A DNA stretch of 64,000 bases from Spinacia oleracea (GCF_020520425.1 NC_079487.1:60798719-60862718), one strand, 5' to 3'; counted from the stretch's first letter, positions 29,296-43,087 are shown. Numbers and translations are program-made. The notes: generated by a model from the sequence alone, not told the origin.

Positions 29296-32200
29296 CAGTG
29301 GCGTATCCAGGATTTTGAAACAGGGTAGACACTTTTAAAGGAAATAAAAACTACAAAATTTATTAAAAACCATACAGTAAAAATGACAATTTTATAGTTC
29401 AACCCATATAAAATAACTTAGAATAGATGCTATAAAAGTTCTTGTTCTTATCAAAATTACAGTTGTTCTCGCCGAGTCCTCATATTCTGGAAGCGATTCA
29501 ATATGTCATCGTCACTTATTTGTAGAAATACATCTTTCTCTATATAAGTAACTAGACAATCATTTAGCAATTGATCTCCCATACTATTCCTTAACTTACT
29601 CTTGACAATAGTCATTGCAGAGAATGCCCTTTCTACAGTTGCAGTTGCCACGGGAAGAATCAACACCATCTTTATAAGCAAGTAGATAAGACGATATGTC
29701 TCATGCTTCGTTGACTCAACAAGTTTCTTGGATAGTTCTCCAATATCTTTCAAACCCTCAAATCTCTCATCTCTTTGCATATCATGAATAAAATTATCAA
29801 GTTCATCCTCAAGACAAAGCAAATCAAAACTTGAAAACTCATTAGGATAAAATTCTGCAAGTCTAAGTAACTTTGACTTGTCAAAAGAAGAGAAGGAATT
29901 GGCAGGATTTAGACATGTCATACAAAGAAGAAGCTCCATACTTACTTCGTCAAACTGATGATTAAGTTCTTGAAGTTGTAGATCAATAATTGCCAAAAAT
30001 ACCTGAACTCGGAAATGATAAAGATTTGTAACGTGTTGTTGATTTCCGCGTTTTTTTCTTCCCAAATGAGCATACTCTTCATCCATATTAGGAACACTTA
30101 TGCCTCTTTTATCACAAAAGGAGATCACTGAAGTCAAAAGAGATTCCCATCCATCTTCTCTCATTTGTTGCAATCGTTCTTTAGTCAATTTTACAAGTGA
30201 TACTGCATTAACAATGTCTTGATCTTTTTTTTGCAGCGCAATATTCAATTGATTTGCCACCCCAAATATCGTCTTCATCAAATGTACCATGAAAATAAAG
30301 TCGAATGACATAAGTGCATCACCAACACGATCAGCTTTTGCACGATCATCCGAATTAGGGGGATTTTCAAAAATCATGTCTAGTACCTCACATATCGCCG
30401 GATGCAGGACAATTACATTCAACAATAACTTATAATGAGATCCCCAACGAGTATCACCCGGTCTTCCCAATCCAAGTTGTTGATTCAAACCTTTCCCACT
30501 TACAATTTCACCATCTTCAAATGCTTTTGGAACTAATTGAGTTTGAGATTCATTAAGCATTTCTTGACGCTTACAAGACCCTCCAACAACATTCAACATA
30601 GTAGATAGAAGTTCAAATAACCAACCACAATCAACTTTCTTTTTGGAAACTGCAACAAGTGTTAGCTGGAGTTGATGTGCAAAACAATGAATGTAATATG
30701 CAGATTTTGTTTCATTCATAATCAAAGTTTTAAGGCCATTGGAGTCTCCCTTCATATTGCTAGCCCCATCATAACCTTGCCCTCTAATTTTTGTTGGACT
30801 TAGTGCATACTCAACAAGTATAGAATAAATTGCATCCCGAAGAGATAGTGCAGTAGTATCCTTAACATGAACAACACAAATAAATCTTTCCACAACTGCT
30901 CCTTTTTTTATCGACATAACGCAGACAAAATGCCATTTGCTCTTTACATGACACATCACGAGATTCATCAACCAACATTCCAAAGTAATCATCACCTAAC
31001 TCCTCCATAATTACTCTAATTGTTTCTTTGGAGCAAGAATTAGCAAGGTCTTTTTGAATCAAAGGAGAAATCATTTGATTATTTCCCGGTGCATTTTTCA
31101 AAACAACTTTTCCTTTTAGCATACCATTTTAAAAGTTCACGAAAATTTCTCCGATTAAAAGAATTTTCACTCTCATCATGACCACGAATCTCCATACCTT
31201 GAAGTAAAAGGTATCTCAAACAGTCAAGTGAAGCAATCAAACATGTTCGGTAATCCTTTCTAGCTTGCGGAGTTACTGGAGATAAAACATTTTGAATAGA
31301 TGCTTGTGGATCAATTAAAGCATTGTATTTCTCCATACACTTATTATGAACACTATTAATAGTACCAACATGCTTAGAAAAAGCACGTGGTCTATTCCAA
31401 CCTTGAAAACCTTTTGTAACAAAAGCATCATGTCCATCGCCATCCACAACACCTATATCATCTCTAAACAGATAACAAACAAAGCAAAATGCAGCTTCTT
31501 TTGCAATACTATACTCAAGCCAAGTTTTGTAAGCATCATACCAGTCAGGATTAAAACGACGCATTCCACCTCTAACAAATCTTTGTTGAAAGTTATGATC
31601 ACGTGGCTGAATAACTTTTCTTTGAATATATGCTCTTCGAACTGCATCTTGATCATCAGGATGATAATCGGTAATTCTTTTCCTTTGTCCAGGATCATAT
31701 GAGATAGAGTTGATATCAAATTGATTTACTCTTTCTCTAGTTGGAGCAGTTGTATATGGAGCAGAAGGAGAAGCTTCATTCTCATTTTGATTTTGAGGAG
31801 CAATTGGAGATGTTGTGCTATCCTCTTGTGTTCTTTTTTTTTTTTTTAAATATGCATCTAATGTACTTTTTCCCTTGTTCTTCTTTTTTGATGTGTTATG
31901 GTCACTCATCTGTAATTTTAATCGGTTTCGAGTTTTGAACCTTGCATAATTAACAGAATAAAAAAACAAAGTTAACAATATGTCTAAAGTTATTCGACTT
32001 TGTATATATGTCTATATATAATTCTATATAGTAAACTATAATTATAAGTGTACAACAATAAAAGTATGAACTAAATTAATTTAATTACTAATTCTCTTTC
32101 TGTCACAAATCAATACGGAGCACGGTGTACAATGTTGACATAAAATTATAAAATTTTAACAATCTAACTGTTCACTGTATTTTATAAATTTTAAGATTTT

Positions 32201-32806
32201 AAACATTATATTAAATTATCAAGATAAATGTCTATAAACTATAGAATTAGAGTATTATAATATAAACAAGTAATAACAAATCTTTAAAATAAACGACTAC
32301 CGAACACGGAGTAGAAATTAAAATCAGATGAGATATTGAGAGTTATACCTATACGGCTATATTGCGCTTGTGTGACCGTTGGATTGTCGTCTACGGGAGT
32401 AGAATCTACTAATCTACTAAGTAATTAATACGGAGTACGAGTACCTCTGCAAGACTGCAAGTCTGCAATTCTGTATCAATATTTCTGCAAAAGTAATGCG
32501 GCTAATTGGCTAAACAATGACAATGCCGTTCTTTTTGTCAAAAAGAGGGTATTAAACCCTTAAAATAAGAAGGAAATCCTGAAAAAGTTTTTTAAAAAAA
32601 GCTGTATTTACTTTTTCCTAATTTACTTGATGTGGTCCCAGTTTTTAAAGGAGGATCTTTTATTCTATTTCCCAATCTCACGTGTGAGTCTTTGCAACCA
32701 ATTATGTACTTTTTTTTTTTTTTTACTCAGCCTAATAAACCGATTTTTTAATAAAAAAATTGGGTAGACATTTGCCTACCCAATGTGCATAGTGGGTCCG
32801 CCTCTG
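29296..32806 (-). mobile_element. hAT transposon (3511 bp) inserted in Copia integrase
   Basis: The ends are CAGTGGCGTATCCAGGATT and, read inward from the right, CAGAGGCGGACCCACTATG: imperfect terminal inverted repeats starting CAG(T/A)GGCG, as in hAT elements. CTCGTAGT occurs at 29,288-29,295 and again at 32,807-32,814, an exact 8-bp target duplication typical of the superfamily. One transposase gene is on the minus strand. Between the transposase start and the right end are about 830 bp of A+T-rich noncoding DNA. The perfect target duplication shows that this insertion is younger than the host Copia. Confidence 0.93.
29457..31978 (-). pseudogene. hAT transposase (zinc-finger MYM-type-like), two frameshifts
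   Basis: Three consecutive reading-frame pieces on the minus strand form one protein of about 800 residues. The first (31,978-31,100) has a Lys-rich start, then FNPDWYDAYKTWLEYS and AFCFVCYLF, a TTF-type zinc finger, and NVHNKCMEKY-like sequence. The second (31,122-30,910) has NNQMISPLIQKDLANSC and GMLVDESRDVS, the start of DUF4371. The third (30,930-29,457) has IRGQGYDGASNMKG, YYIHCFAHQLQLTLVAV and the C-terminal dimerisation motif PVATATVERAFSAM. Frame changes fall near 31,110 and in an A-run near 30,903-30,909. The protein would cut and paste hAT ends; this copy is broken but recent. Confidence 0.88.
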
Positions 32807-32814
32807 CTCGTAGT

Positions 32815-33250
32815 TAAGATATTCTCCTCCTCGATCTGATCTCAGAGCTTTGATTTTCTTGCCAAGCTGATTCTCTACTTCATTTTGAAATTCTCAGAAA
32901 TCTCAAATGATTTAGACTTGTGTTTCATTATGTAGATATAACCATATCTACTGAAATCGTTCGTAAACGTTATGAAGTAACTGAAATCACCTCTAGATTT
33001 CGAACTCATAGGCCTATGTATCCATATGTATTAGCCCTAGTAGTTCGCTTGCTCTTTCTCCCAATTTTGAGAAAGGTTGCTTTGTTATTTTTCCAAGTAA
33101 ACATGATCCACATTGATCAATTTTCTCTAAGTCGAATGATTCTAGAATTCCCTTCTTTTGAAGTCCTTCCATGCGCTTTATATTTATATGGCCTAATTGA
33201 AAATACCACAAATATGTGAGATCTGAATCACAAGTTTTAGCCTTTTTGGT
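32815..33250 (-). pseudogene. Copia integrase N-terminal half and GAG-pre-integrase
   Basis: The minus strand reads TYLWYFQLGHINIKRM, then CGSCLLGKITKQPF, the His and Cys ligands of the HHCC zinc site, and LLGLIHMDT at the first catalytic Asp. It continues to the hAT insertion point with stops. It is the upstream half of the integrase at 28,720-29,295. Confidence 0.75.
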
Positions 33251-34620
33251 ATTTATGTTAAATATTTGTTTGTTCGTATCAAGCACATATAGACCATTTT
33301 CTTGTTGTGCAGAACCATAAAACATGTCATTCAAGGAAAAAGAGAAACTATTGTCTTTAAATTGAATACTAAAACCTTTAGAATCCAAACTTGAAACATA
33401 AATAATGTTTTTGGTGATACTAGAAATATAGTAACCGTTTTCTAGTTCCAATACAAAACCACTAGGCAAATATATAAAATAAGATCCTATGGCTAATGCC
33501 ATAATCCATGCTCCGTTTCCCACGCGTAGATCCATCTCGCCTTTATCATACCTTCTAGTTCTCCTTAGTCCCTGTGAATTGGAACATACGTGTGAGCCAC
33601 AACCAATATCTAATACCCAAGAAGTAGAATTAGAAAGATCACAATGTATAATATACATACCTGAAAGAGAAGCAACGTTTTCTTCCTTCTCTTTTTCCTT
33701 TTTCTTAGGGAAATCTCTCTTGTAATGACCAATTTCATCACAATAGAAGCATTGTGCCGTAGAAGGAGAAGTATTTCTCTTCATCTGCTCTTGGAAGGCG
33801 CCCCTTTCCCTCCTGGAGTGGATGAAGACGCAACCTTGCCTTTCTTCCCCTTACTCACTTTCTTGAATTTTGTGCACTTCACATTCAATGGTTCATACTT
33901 AAGATTTTCAAGGAAAAGTTCGTATATTTCAAGCATTTCCAATATTTCACTAAATGTGCTCTCTTTCTGATTAAAGAGATAGTGCATCTTGAATCTCTCA
34001 TAGTCCTTATGAAGAGAGTTTAGCATAAAATCTATAGCTATTGGCTCTTTGATGGAAACACCAAGTGTTTAAATGCAATTGAACAGTCCAAACATCGTGT
34101 TCACATGATTCCGAATTGGCATATTCTTATCCCTCTTAGCCTTAATAATGCAATTTTGTGTCTCATGAATTTCATCCTCCAGGCATGAATCTTGTGAGGT
34201 AATGAGCCTTATATTGCTCATTGAACTAGCCAATTCATCAACCTTACTTCCAACTGCTTGGCCATTGGGTTGATACCTCACACGACATCTATCTCTTAGA
34301 TGCCTTAGGAGTAAATAAGCTAGGCTCATAAATAATGAACCTTTCTCTCTAATCTTCAGGGATAGAGTTTAGGATAAGTTCCCAGACAAGACACTTATGA
34401 AAGGCCCAACTTCTGTGCCTTTCTGGAGTCATATCCTTCGCATAATAGCTAGGGAAAGGTTGTTTGACAACATAGTCCATGTCGCTAGCTTTCAAAACTT
34501 TGATAAGTTTCCTTTCCTATTCAAGAAAGTTAGTCAAGTTCAACTCGACATCCAAACTTTTTGATCATTTGATTGTATTACTAGACATTCTACAATTGAA
34601 AAGAATTTGCGATAAATAAC
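33250..34620 (-). pseudogene. Copia gag and protease, broken
   Basis: The gag part (34,620-33,780) includes ELASSMSNIRLITSQDS, FEILEMLEIYELF-like and KYEPLNVKCTKFKK stretches in several frames. The zinc knuckle reads CFYCDEIGHYKRDF, in which the final Cys of CX2CX4HX4C is Phe. The protease site reads STSWVLDIGCGSHVC, where Copia proteases have D(S/T)G. Both replacements would disable the proteins. The open stretch 33,784-33,014 joins protease to pre-integrase. Confidence 0.75.
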
Positions 34621-37136
34621 CATTCCTAATCTTTTAATAACTTTGAAATAAAAGCAAACATGCGATCATTAAAGCTATAAAATATTTCATTCATGCGTAC
34701 AAAACATGGTCCATAATTGAATGCAGCGAATCCAAGCCCCTAAAGTTCTCTAAGTATTAAGCATATTTTGGCTTGTCTTAATCTTTTTAAGATTTTAGGT
34801 AAGCAAAAACCAATTGCTAGTAATATCCAAACTACTCTTGGTTAATAAATTAATGTCATGATTTATTCCATTGCCACAACATATGCCAATATTGTTTGAG
34901 TTATAACCACAATCAACGTGTTCATTTCGGATACATTACCATCTAGGAATACTAAAATAGCACCTTACTTTGGCGGAAACCTACTATCTTAGGTTCGAAA
35001 ATCTTTGTAAGTGCTTGATTTGGAATGCAATTATTTAACTCAATATTCTTTAGACCTAGTTGTTTCTATGTTGGTTTGATTATTTAGTGAACTAATTCCT
35101 TAATCAAAACATACAAACAACATACACATGCATAATATAGATATACTAATATACGAATATATAAAAGCATATGTAAATTTGGTGAACTAGTATGGCCCCA
35201 AAATGCTAGCTTCACCTTGTTAGCTTGGCACCGTCTTGAAAACCATTCAAAATGCTAATTTATTATTTTAAATAAGCTACCTAGAAGTACTTGAATTAAT
35301 AATCTAATTATTACAACAAAAATTCATGGTACGCAGACCATATTTAAAAACTTTACATTCGAAGATAAAACGGTACGGATGCCATATTTAAGTATCCTAG
35401 TTGGGGCATATTAGTCATCTGCATAACCTGCAATACATAATAATATAATATGCATTCACCCTTCGTTTCCTAAAAAAAATATCCCAAGTAAGCTTACACA
35501 TAATTACATGATTAATTAATTAAAACCATGTTCATGTAAAGGCGCCCTAAAATATTAATCAAGTCCAAATCATTATTCCTTAATTATATTTTAATCAAAT
35601 ATTTATTTAATTAAAAATGAATTTCCTACAAAAAAATAATTAAAATAATTAATTTCAAGAACTTCATTGAAAGGCTCCCACTTAAACCAATACCACATGA
35701 ACTTTTAATTTTAAATATTTAAAATCATGGCCCGGCCAAAGTTAAGTAAAATTAAAATATCGAAAAATTCAACTGTTAGTCCCTACGTGCAAAATTAAGC
35801 CGAAAGCCCAAAAGTTGGGCCTTGAATTAAATCCGAAGCAAAAACACACAAATCAATGCAACGTGGGCTTGGCTTGTGCTCAGCCCACCGATGACCAGTG
35901 CATTGTTCCCAACGCAGGCCGCAAGGCTCATGCCTCGCACAACACAACAACGCACATGCAGGCTATAACGCACTCGTGCACGAGCAGTTGCTCGTTGCTG
36001 CTCCTCGCTTCGCCCAGCAGTGCGCGATGGCTTGCTTCGCTTGGCTTGCCGCGTCGCTGCTTGGCACACAACGCCAGGCCCCTAGCTCGAAGGCTTCGCA
36101 CCGCGTGAAGCCTGCAAGCAGGGCGTTCCCGCGTGCTGCACCTAGCTAGCTGCCCCTTGTCTCGATGCATACGCGCGCCACAACCATGGCACGAGGCCAT
36201 GTTGTGTGCACTGCACACACACGAACATCATCCATCGCCCTCGTGCGAGTGGATTGCTCGTCCAATTGAACATCGAAAACCAATTCAATGTTACGAAACA
36301 AATTTTACACGATTTAATTTTTTCATAATTTCAACAATTCAAATTCTTTTTAATTACGAAATATAATTAAAGTGGGTGATTTATTAAAATTTCAAACAAT
36401 CCAATTTATGAAATTTATAAATCTAGGCTAACGATTATTTAAATTTAACGAAAGATTATTATCAACAAAAATTTTAATACTTTAGATAAACCAATCCAAA
36501 CATTTATATCGTTGTAAACATTTAAATTTCAGATTTTTATCAAATTTGGTTTAGGTGATCGATTAAAATTAACGAATCTAATCAAAATTTTGGTCCTTGA
36601 ATTTAAAATGAGCTATTTAAATATGAAAACATATTCCCCTAGCCTCCTTAACAAATTTTCAGATCTAACCAATTAATAAAATTAATTTTCGATCATAAAA
36701 ATCATTAATTTAGGGTTTTCGGAATTAGGGTTTAAAATTTAAATTTATGATTGAAATAAATTTTAAATCTTCATAATAATTATTAACATTCAGTAGGACT
36801 AGTTTCAATTAATTATAAGTCGAGTAGCAATTATAATTAATTTTTAAAGCCGTAATTATTCACGTTTTAATTGATTAAACACGGAAAACACCCAAAAACT
36901 CATACTTCGGAGCTGAAGTTCGTAAATCTGGGTTCATGTGTTCAACTTAGAACGTCGATTACGATCAATTTGGACTCAGAAAAAATCGAAAATTTGACAC
37001 TTTTCGAAAACAACAGTTTTTTCACGATTCATCCAATAATCCGAAAAAAAAATTGACAAGTACAAAAAAATTGACAGAAAATTCGACCAATATAAAAACA
37101 TGAATTTAATGTTAAAATATACTTTAGATACATGAA
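34621..37136 (-). other. Long Copia leader (about 2.5 kb)
   Basis: No open frame with recognisable product lies between gag and the primer-binding site. The stretch is A+T-rich apart from a GC-rich block at about 35,780-36,240 with many GCTTGC/GCACGC motifs. A similar arrangement is seen in the leader at 9130-10,850, including GGTACGCAGACCATATTTAAA near 35,330 and 9824. The GC block gives spurious open frames on both strands. Confidence 0.65.
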
Positions 37137-37148
37137 GTTCTGATACCA
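37137..37148 (-). other. Primer-binding site (initiator tRNA-Met type)
   Basis: The minus strand reads TGGTATCAGAAC one base inside the 5' LTR. Plant Copia elements use TGGTATCAGAGC, complementary to the 3' end of initiator tRNA-Met. One position differs. Confidence 0.85.
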
Positions 37149-38059
37149 CTGTTGGGATTTACAGTTAATCTGATTAACAAAGCGGAAACAATCCCTATGT
37201 AAGGATCCATGAAGATTAAGCATTACTTACGTTTGATGCATGTACTCCCCTTTAAAATACTAACACGGACGAAAACTCCACTTGTAGTTTCTCTACAATC
37301 GTCCACTGACACGTGCAGATCCGCCTTGAATCCGATAGATTAGATCATCAATCAAGGTTGTAGGTTTTTGGAAAAAACACAGTTTGGAGGCACCTAGAGA
37401 ATTACGGTTCTCTAGGTGTCTAAGGTTGAGTTTGTAATCAATTGTGTGGGTAAACATAGGTATTAGGTTATTAAAATAACCTATGAAGCATATTAGACCA
37501 ACCGACCAAAAGGCACAAGGCCTTGTTACTGGCCAGGCTTGCGAGCAAGCCCACACGCGGACAAAACCAAGGCGTTGGGCCATGGAATGCGCTTGTGTGG
37601 CTGCTGCTGCTGCTACCCCGCGCACACATACCGTCGTAAGTTCATGGGCATGCATGCTGCTACATTTCCACTACTATGCCTCGCGCCCATGGGCCTTGAG
37701 TGATACGTGCCCTCGGCTCGTGGGCTCCTCGTATGCGTCCGATGACCTTTCGGCCAATACTTTATCGTATAGTACTTGACGGTCCAATGTCGTGCGATAC
37801 AATTATTTGTTTCGCCCAGCTTACAAATATACGCAATATGATATACGATTCTGATCCAACGTCTTATCGTATATTTATGGTTTCTGAACTAATTTCCCCA
37901 AAAGCCATTAAATGAATTTCCGATTCATTTAATCCGACGATCTGTTTTATACCATTGGTGTGACCTTGTAGGTTCAGTCAAGAGTAAGTTGTGAGCGTAA
38001 TAAGGATTAGAACTCACTAATCGGAAACATTGCTCCAGCTACACTACTACAAAACGCGT

Positions 38060-38370
38060 TGTTTTTCGACGCTTTTTTTCCACATTTTCGACGACGAAGG
38101 GCGTCGAGAAATATTTTCTCGACGCTCAGTAGCAGCGTCGAGAATTTGGGCGTAGAGAACTTCTCGACGCTCCTTTTCGTCGAGAATCTCGACGGGTTTT
38201 GTTGTCTAAAATTAGATGTTGACGCATCCCTGCGTCGAGATTGTCGACGCTTTTTGTCGTAGTTAATGTATTTTCTCTACGCTATCCTGCGTCCTAAATA
38301 TTTTTGCGAGTTAAGTATAACATTTTGCGGGAAATAGTTTATGACGATTAAAAGCGTCGAGATTTTTGTT
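38060..38370. repeat. CACTA left subterminal repeats (GCGTCGAGA type)
   Basis: Short motifs TTCTCGACGC, GCGTCGAGAA and CGTCGAGAT occur at least eight times in both orientations. Matching motifs sit at the right end (45,316-45,435). In this superfamily such repeats bind the element's own regulatory protein. Confidence 0.75.
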
Positions 38371-41300
38371 TTCAATTTTTTTTTTTTTTTGCACGAAGCA
38401 AATACAGTCTTAAACTTCAAATCATACAAAACTATATAGCTAGCAAAATTGAAATGACGAGATGTCAATAACTTAAAGATATATATACTTATATTAAATT
38501 ATATAATAATACGTCATAAACATATCATCAAAGTTTACATATGATCCAAACTATTTACCTAGTATACCAAAACACAAGCGCATAACGTCTTCAATGTATA
38601 TTACAACTCCAATTGACCTATTATTCTAAAATATCATCTTCAAAAGAAAGGCAATTCAAAGCCTATAAATTCAAGAAGATGGGCTTCAATGTTGAAGGAG
38701 CTTTGATTCCTTTCTTCAACCACCATAATCTCCAAACGCATCACGGACCTTCAAAAAAAAATTAATAATGGTCAGGAATAGTTTCTCTCACGGTGTAAAA
38801 ATAAATTAGAAATATATGTCCACTGTAAAGAATGAACAATGACCAGCAACAAATATATGAACTTCATATAATTCATTACTCTGCATAAGTGAGAGGATTG
38901 TGTTTATACTTTGTTCTGTACTATAAAGTTCAGTTGAGTTGTGTTGCTCACGTTAGTGACTCTTAATCGTACCTAACTTATTTGTTTTTTGCTTGCTTTT
39001 GTTTATAAAGACGACCTGTTAGAGATGACTCGTTAAAATAAGAGCAAGTTAATGTTCCTGCTCTGTATAAAAAAAAACAAAGGGCTTAGTCTAAACTGAA
39101 AGAGTTTCAGTTTTAGCTGAGTTTTGACCGACCCCATAATCATCAATCATAACAATCAATCGAGTAGTATTACTAAGCATAAGTTGGACAACAAACATTT
39201 CCAAGAATCAACAATAATCAATATATACCAGGTTATATAGCAAGAATTTCCTTTTGTTATGATGTCGCAGAAAAGGGCTTGGTGCTGGTCTCTGCCAGTT
39301 TCTTCTTTTGAGTTTTTAGAATTAGCATAAGGCAGGCAGAAGTTCAGTTCAGTTCAGTTTAGTAAAGTTCGTTAGATCTTAACTAATTATAGTTAGTCCA
39401 TAGATCACAAACTTCACATAATCAGACATAGAAAGCAGTAGAAAATTCCAAGTGAAAGGGTTTAAATAATACCGGAGGGTTTGCCTAAAAGCTTGAACTA
39501 TAAACACACTAAAAGCTTGAAGTTAAAAGACTAATGATATGTTAAGTGGTTATCGGCAGAAAATCGCCCGGAGGTTGGAATAGAATGTTTGTGCCTAATC
39601 ACAAATTCAATCTGTGCTTGCAGTCAACGTACACTACAAAACCGAGATAGATTGGAAGCTATTGGTGTTGCAGACACTGATCTGTGTGTCCTATTTGTGT
39701 TTATAAGAATGAAAATCATAAACAACTACTCTTTGAGTGAATTTATAGCAAAACTGCTCTAGATAGAGTGTTAGAACAAGTGCATACCTACTGTTCTAGT
39801 TAAAATTGTTGCAGAAATACCATCTTAGTAGCTTTGCCTTTTGATAGTAAATTGAGTGAACTTCTGATGTTGATGGAGTGATCCTTATTTAAGAAAGCTT
39901 GGTATTTTCCGAACACAAGCCTACAAGTCTTCTCTCTGACACAAGCAGTTTTCTCTTCACTAGATTCTTCTGTTCGTTTGTTCCTTCAATTTGGTGCCCA
40001 ATGGCGATAATCAATTAGTAAATAACCGGTATAATTAACATCTCAAATCAAAGGCTATTCTAGGATTTTAGAGTGAATGCACCAGATAAAGATACAATGC
40101 AGATTTTCAGTTTTGATTTCTTTATACTAATCAACTCCTAGCAGTAATTATTAGTTACTTAAAACAAATAAAACCTAATTTATATGAGCAAGAAAATAAT
40201 TATCCTAAGAAAAAATACAGGTAGACTACAGAATAACCCAAGGTAAAGAACTACAAACAAGAAGGAACACTAGCTAGATAGTTCATGCACAAGCACTAAT
40301 GGGAAATATTAAGAGTGTTCACAGCCTCTGCCACTTAAAGTTAATCAACATCCCCAGACCAATGTAGGTAGTGTTTTCGTGTCTTCAGGTAGCTTGAACC
40401 TGACCCTGCAGCCCAAACCTGAACCTGACGTTAAAATCTAAATTTGAACTTGATCCTGCAGCCCATATCTGACCCATCAGCCCTGCAACCTCTGTCTTCA
40501 AACCCATCAACCCCTAACCCTCCAGTATTCTGTTCAGTTCTGTTTTGTTCTATTTCATAAAGTTCAGTCAAGTTCTATTTCGTAAAGTTCAGTTTTGTGT
40601 TACATACATTAATGACTAATACAGTTCAGTCAGTTGTTGCTTGTTAAAGACCCCCAAAAAACTAGAATTTCCACAATAATACTTTTTAAGGCACACCTGG
40701 AGATATTATAAGTCATATTACTAAGAAACACCAAGAAATTCAGTAAGTTTCTTTAGTATTCTAAGGTAATGCTAAACAAACCTTGCTAAATTAATCATAA
40801 CTCTAGGCAAAAATAACATAAAATCACAGCAACGATTTCCAATCAAAACAAATTTACCCAAAAAATCCCAAATTTACCTCAAAACTTATAATAATCCAAC
40901 ATATAACACGAAATTAAACCCATAATAATTGAAAATAAGCAAGTCAGAAACTCAACTGGTAAAAATAATCCCTTATTCAGCCTTAAAATTTAGATTCAAA
41001 CCCACCTTAACCCTATAGTTTCCATCAAATTATAACTTCTTTCGGTTATTTTTTTCGAAATTTCAATCAGAATCATTATCATCCATAAAAATAAGATATA
41101 TCAATTATCAACAGATTCACCATAACCAAACAGAAAACATTAAAAATCGATGGAAAAGAACATAGAACATACCTGGTGAAAGTGAGAAAGCTTGTAATCT
41201 TCCGCAATTCAGAGAGTACTGTGAGAATTTCGATTTCAATGGAGGGTTGAAGGTACCATGAGAATTTCGAAGGTACCAGACTAAGATCGAGCAACTTATC

Positions 41301-42150
41301 GACGAGAAGTGTTCGTTTTTCTTTTTCTTTTTTAGGGTTTTGGTGTCTGCGGTTTCCTGTTTAGACATTATAGATAAAGGAGCCATATGTTGCTGTACAA
41401 CCTGAATTTAATATCAGGGTAGAAAATTAAATGTAAACATCAGGGTCCTAGATTGTTTTGACTAGTTCTTTTTCCTCTACATCAGGCTTACTCTTTTGAC
41501 TGTTGAACAAGATAATTCATGAACACTACTCAAATGACATGTTCTATTCTGTTATGTTTCGTAAAGTTCAGTTTTATAAAGTTAAACAGAAACTGAAATG
41601 AAAGAATTCGGGATCATACCTTCATCCCGAGAGGGGATGTTGTAGGTGTGTATCACTCTACAACCTTGCCCTCTTTGTCCACCAAAAACTTCTCGTAATT
41701 CCAGTAGACCAAGTCACCAAAAACCCCCCATCACTGAACTTGAGGAACTGTAAACTATGTCTGTATTTGGACCATTCATGTCCAGTTGTTGCAGTCAGTA
41801 GCAGTAGCGGTCATGGTGTCAGTAACTAGGCAAGTATGGTTCTCTAACTATTTTAAGTTGGTGATTTCACTAACGAACCTTATAAAAAATGGGGTATTCA
41901 GCTTTGAATCTTGTACACACAAAATTCTTAATCTCGGGAATTGATCCAGGTACTTTGCCTCCAAATTGATTGAGCAAGAATGCTAGAATCTTAAATCCTG
42001 CACGTGGAAAACGGTTATCATCTAGATTACTCTGCTAAAAGTACACATGACATCATATAGCACTAATAGATTCATGAGGCTACAAAAAAGAATACTCAGA
42101 TGATTCTTGGCATTGCCAAAAGGTTTGGGAAAATAAGAACTGAACACAAT
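38371..42150. other. CACTA interior, left part, no gene recognised
   Basis: A+T-rich DNA without a supportable protein. At 41,386-41,170 on the minus strand a short open stretch begins MAPLSIMSKQETADTKTLK and ends before CCAGGTATG, a plausible splice donor. It could be the first exon of a captured host gene, but I do not recognise it. Confidence 0.35.
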
Positions 42151-42155
42151 AATAA

Positions 42156-42533
42156 CTAAAAAGCCCAACTAACCCTGAGTTTTATACTTCTCATACAGTT
42201 GTGAGAGTTCCGAATAGTTTTATGATTTCTTGATTCAACTTCTTTCACTTCTCTGATTTCCCTTTCTAGTTGAGGTGTGATATATCTGCCAGATTTCATA
42301 GTGTACATAGTCCAATTAATATCATTTTGACAGATACCAGGGTTCTGTTTGATTATCTTGCCTGAGGTCATTACAATTGCATTGATACCTCTAGTGAGAT
42401 TTCCGTCTAAGGCAGGTTTAGGGTCAGATATATGGAGCCATAGCGTTATATTATTAAATAGAGTAAAACTATGATATTCCTTGTTAATAGCTTTAATCAT
42501 GTACATAAAAGTACCATCAGGAATTCCATAATG
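42156..42533 (-). pseudogene. Unrecognised open stretch inside CACTA
   Basis: The minus strand is open for about 125 codons to a stop at 42,156, reading HYGIPDGTFMYMIKAINKEY, SDPKPALDGNLTRGINAIV and MTSGKIIKQNPGICQND among others. The composition is protein-like and unlike the surrounding A+T-rich sequence. No motif is familiar. It could be another captured exon or a chance open frame. There is no transposase signature. Confidence 0.3.
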
Positions 42534-43087
42534 CCCCTAATGAAACCAGAGCATCCTTCGATTTTAAGTACTAGTAGTAAGTGCTAATAGAGTGACAGTT
42601 ACCTCGGTAATTACTCATAAGATACAGTGGTAAATATGAATTAATGCAGATACAGTGATACACAAATAAATAAGTCAGCCTCGTGTATCAAGGAGTAAGC
42701 AAACTGACCCAGATCCTCGTTTGAAATTTGATGAGAAGGCATACGTAAAGAATTGCAAATTTTTATGACGCTGCTATACCCTTCCTACAGTATAGCTTGA
42801 AGCGAAGTTTAAATTGTGCTTACAGAGTTATGGTTGTATTAACTGCAACAACAGATGTGTGCAAATCTAGGGTCAGGGTGGTACACTAGGCCAGCATTGT
42901 CAAGAAAGTCACCTTGTTCATGTAGGAAACTAAACTACAGAAGATGAAAATACAATTATCCTTAAGCTCAAGTACAATTCATGACAGGAGATTTATTTCA
43001 CGCAGGAAAAAATTCAAGGAAGGAGTAGACAATGCATAAGTTGAAAATTACTCTGAATGAAAAAAAAACTAAAGAGTAAGGCATTAC

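Noticed and set aside
31346-31702. Plus-strand 118-codon open frame
   Set aside because: It is the antisense shadow of the hAT transposase.
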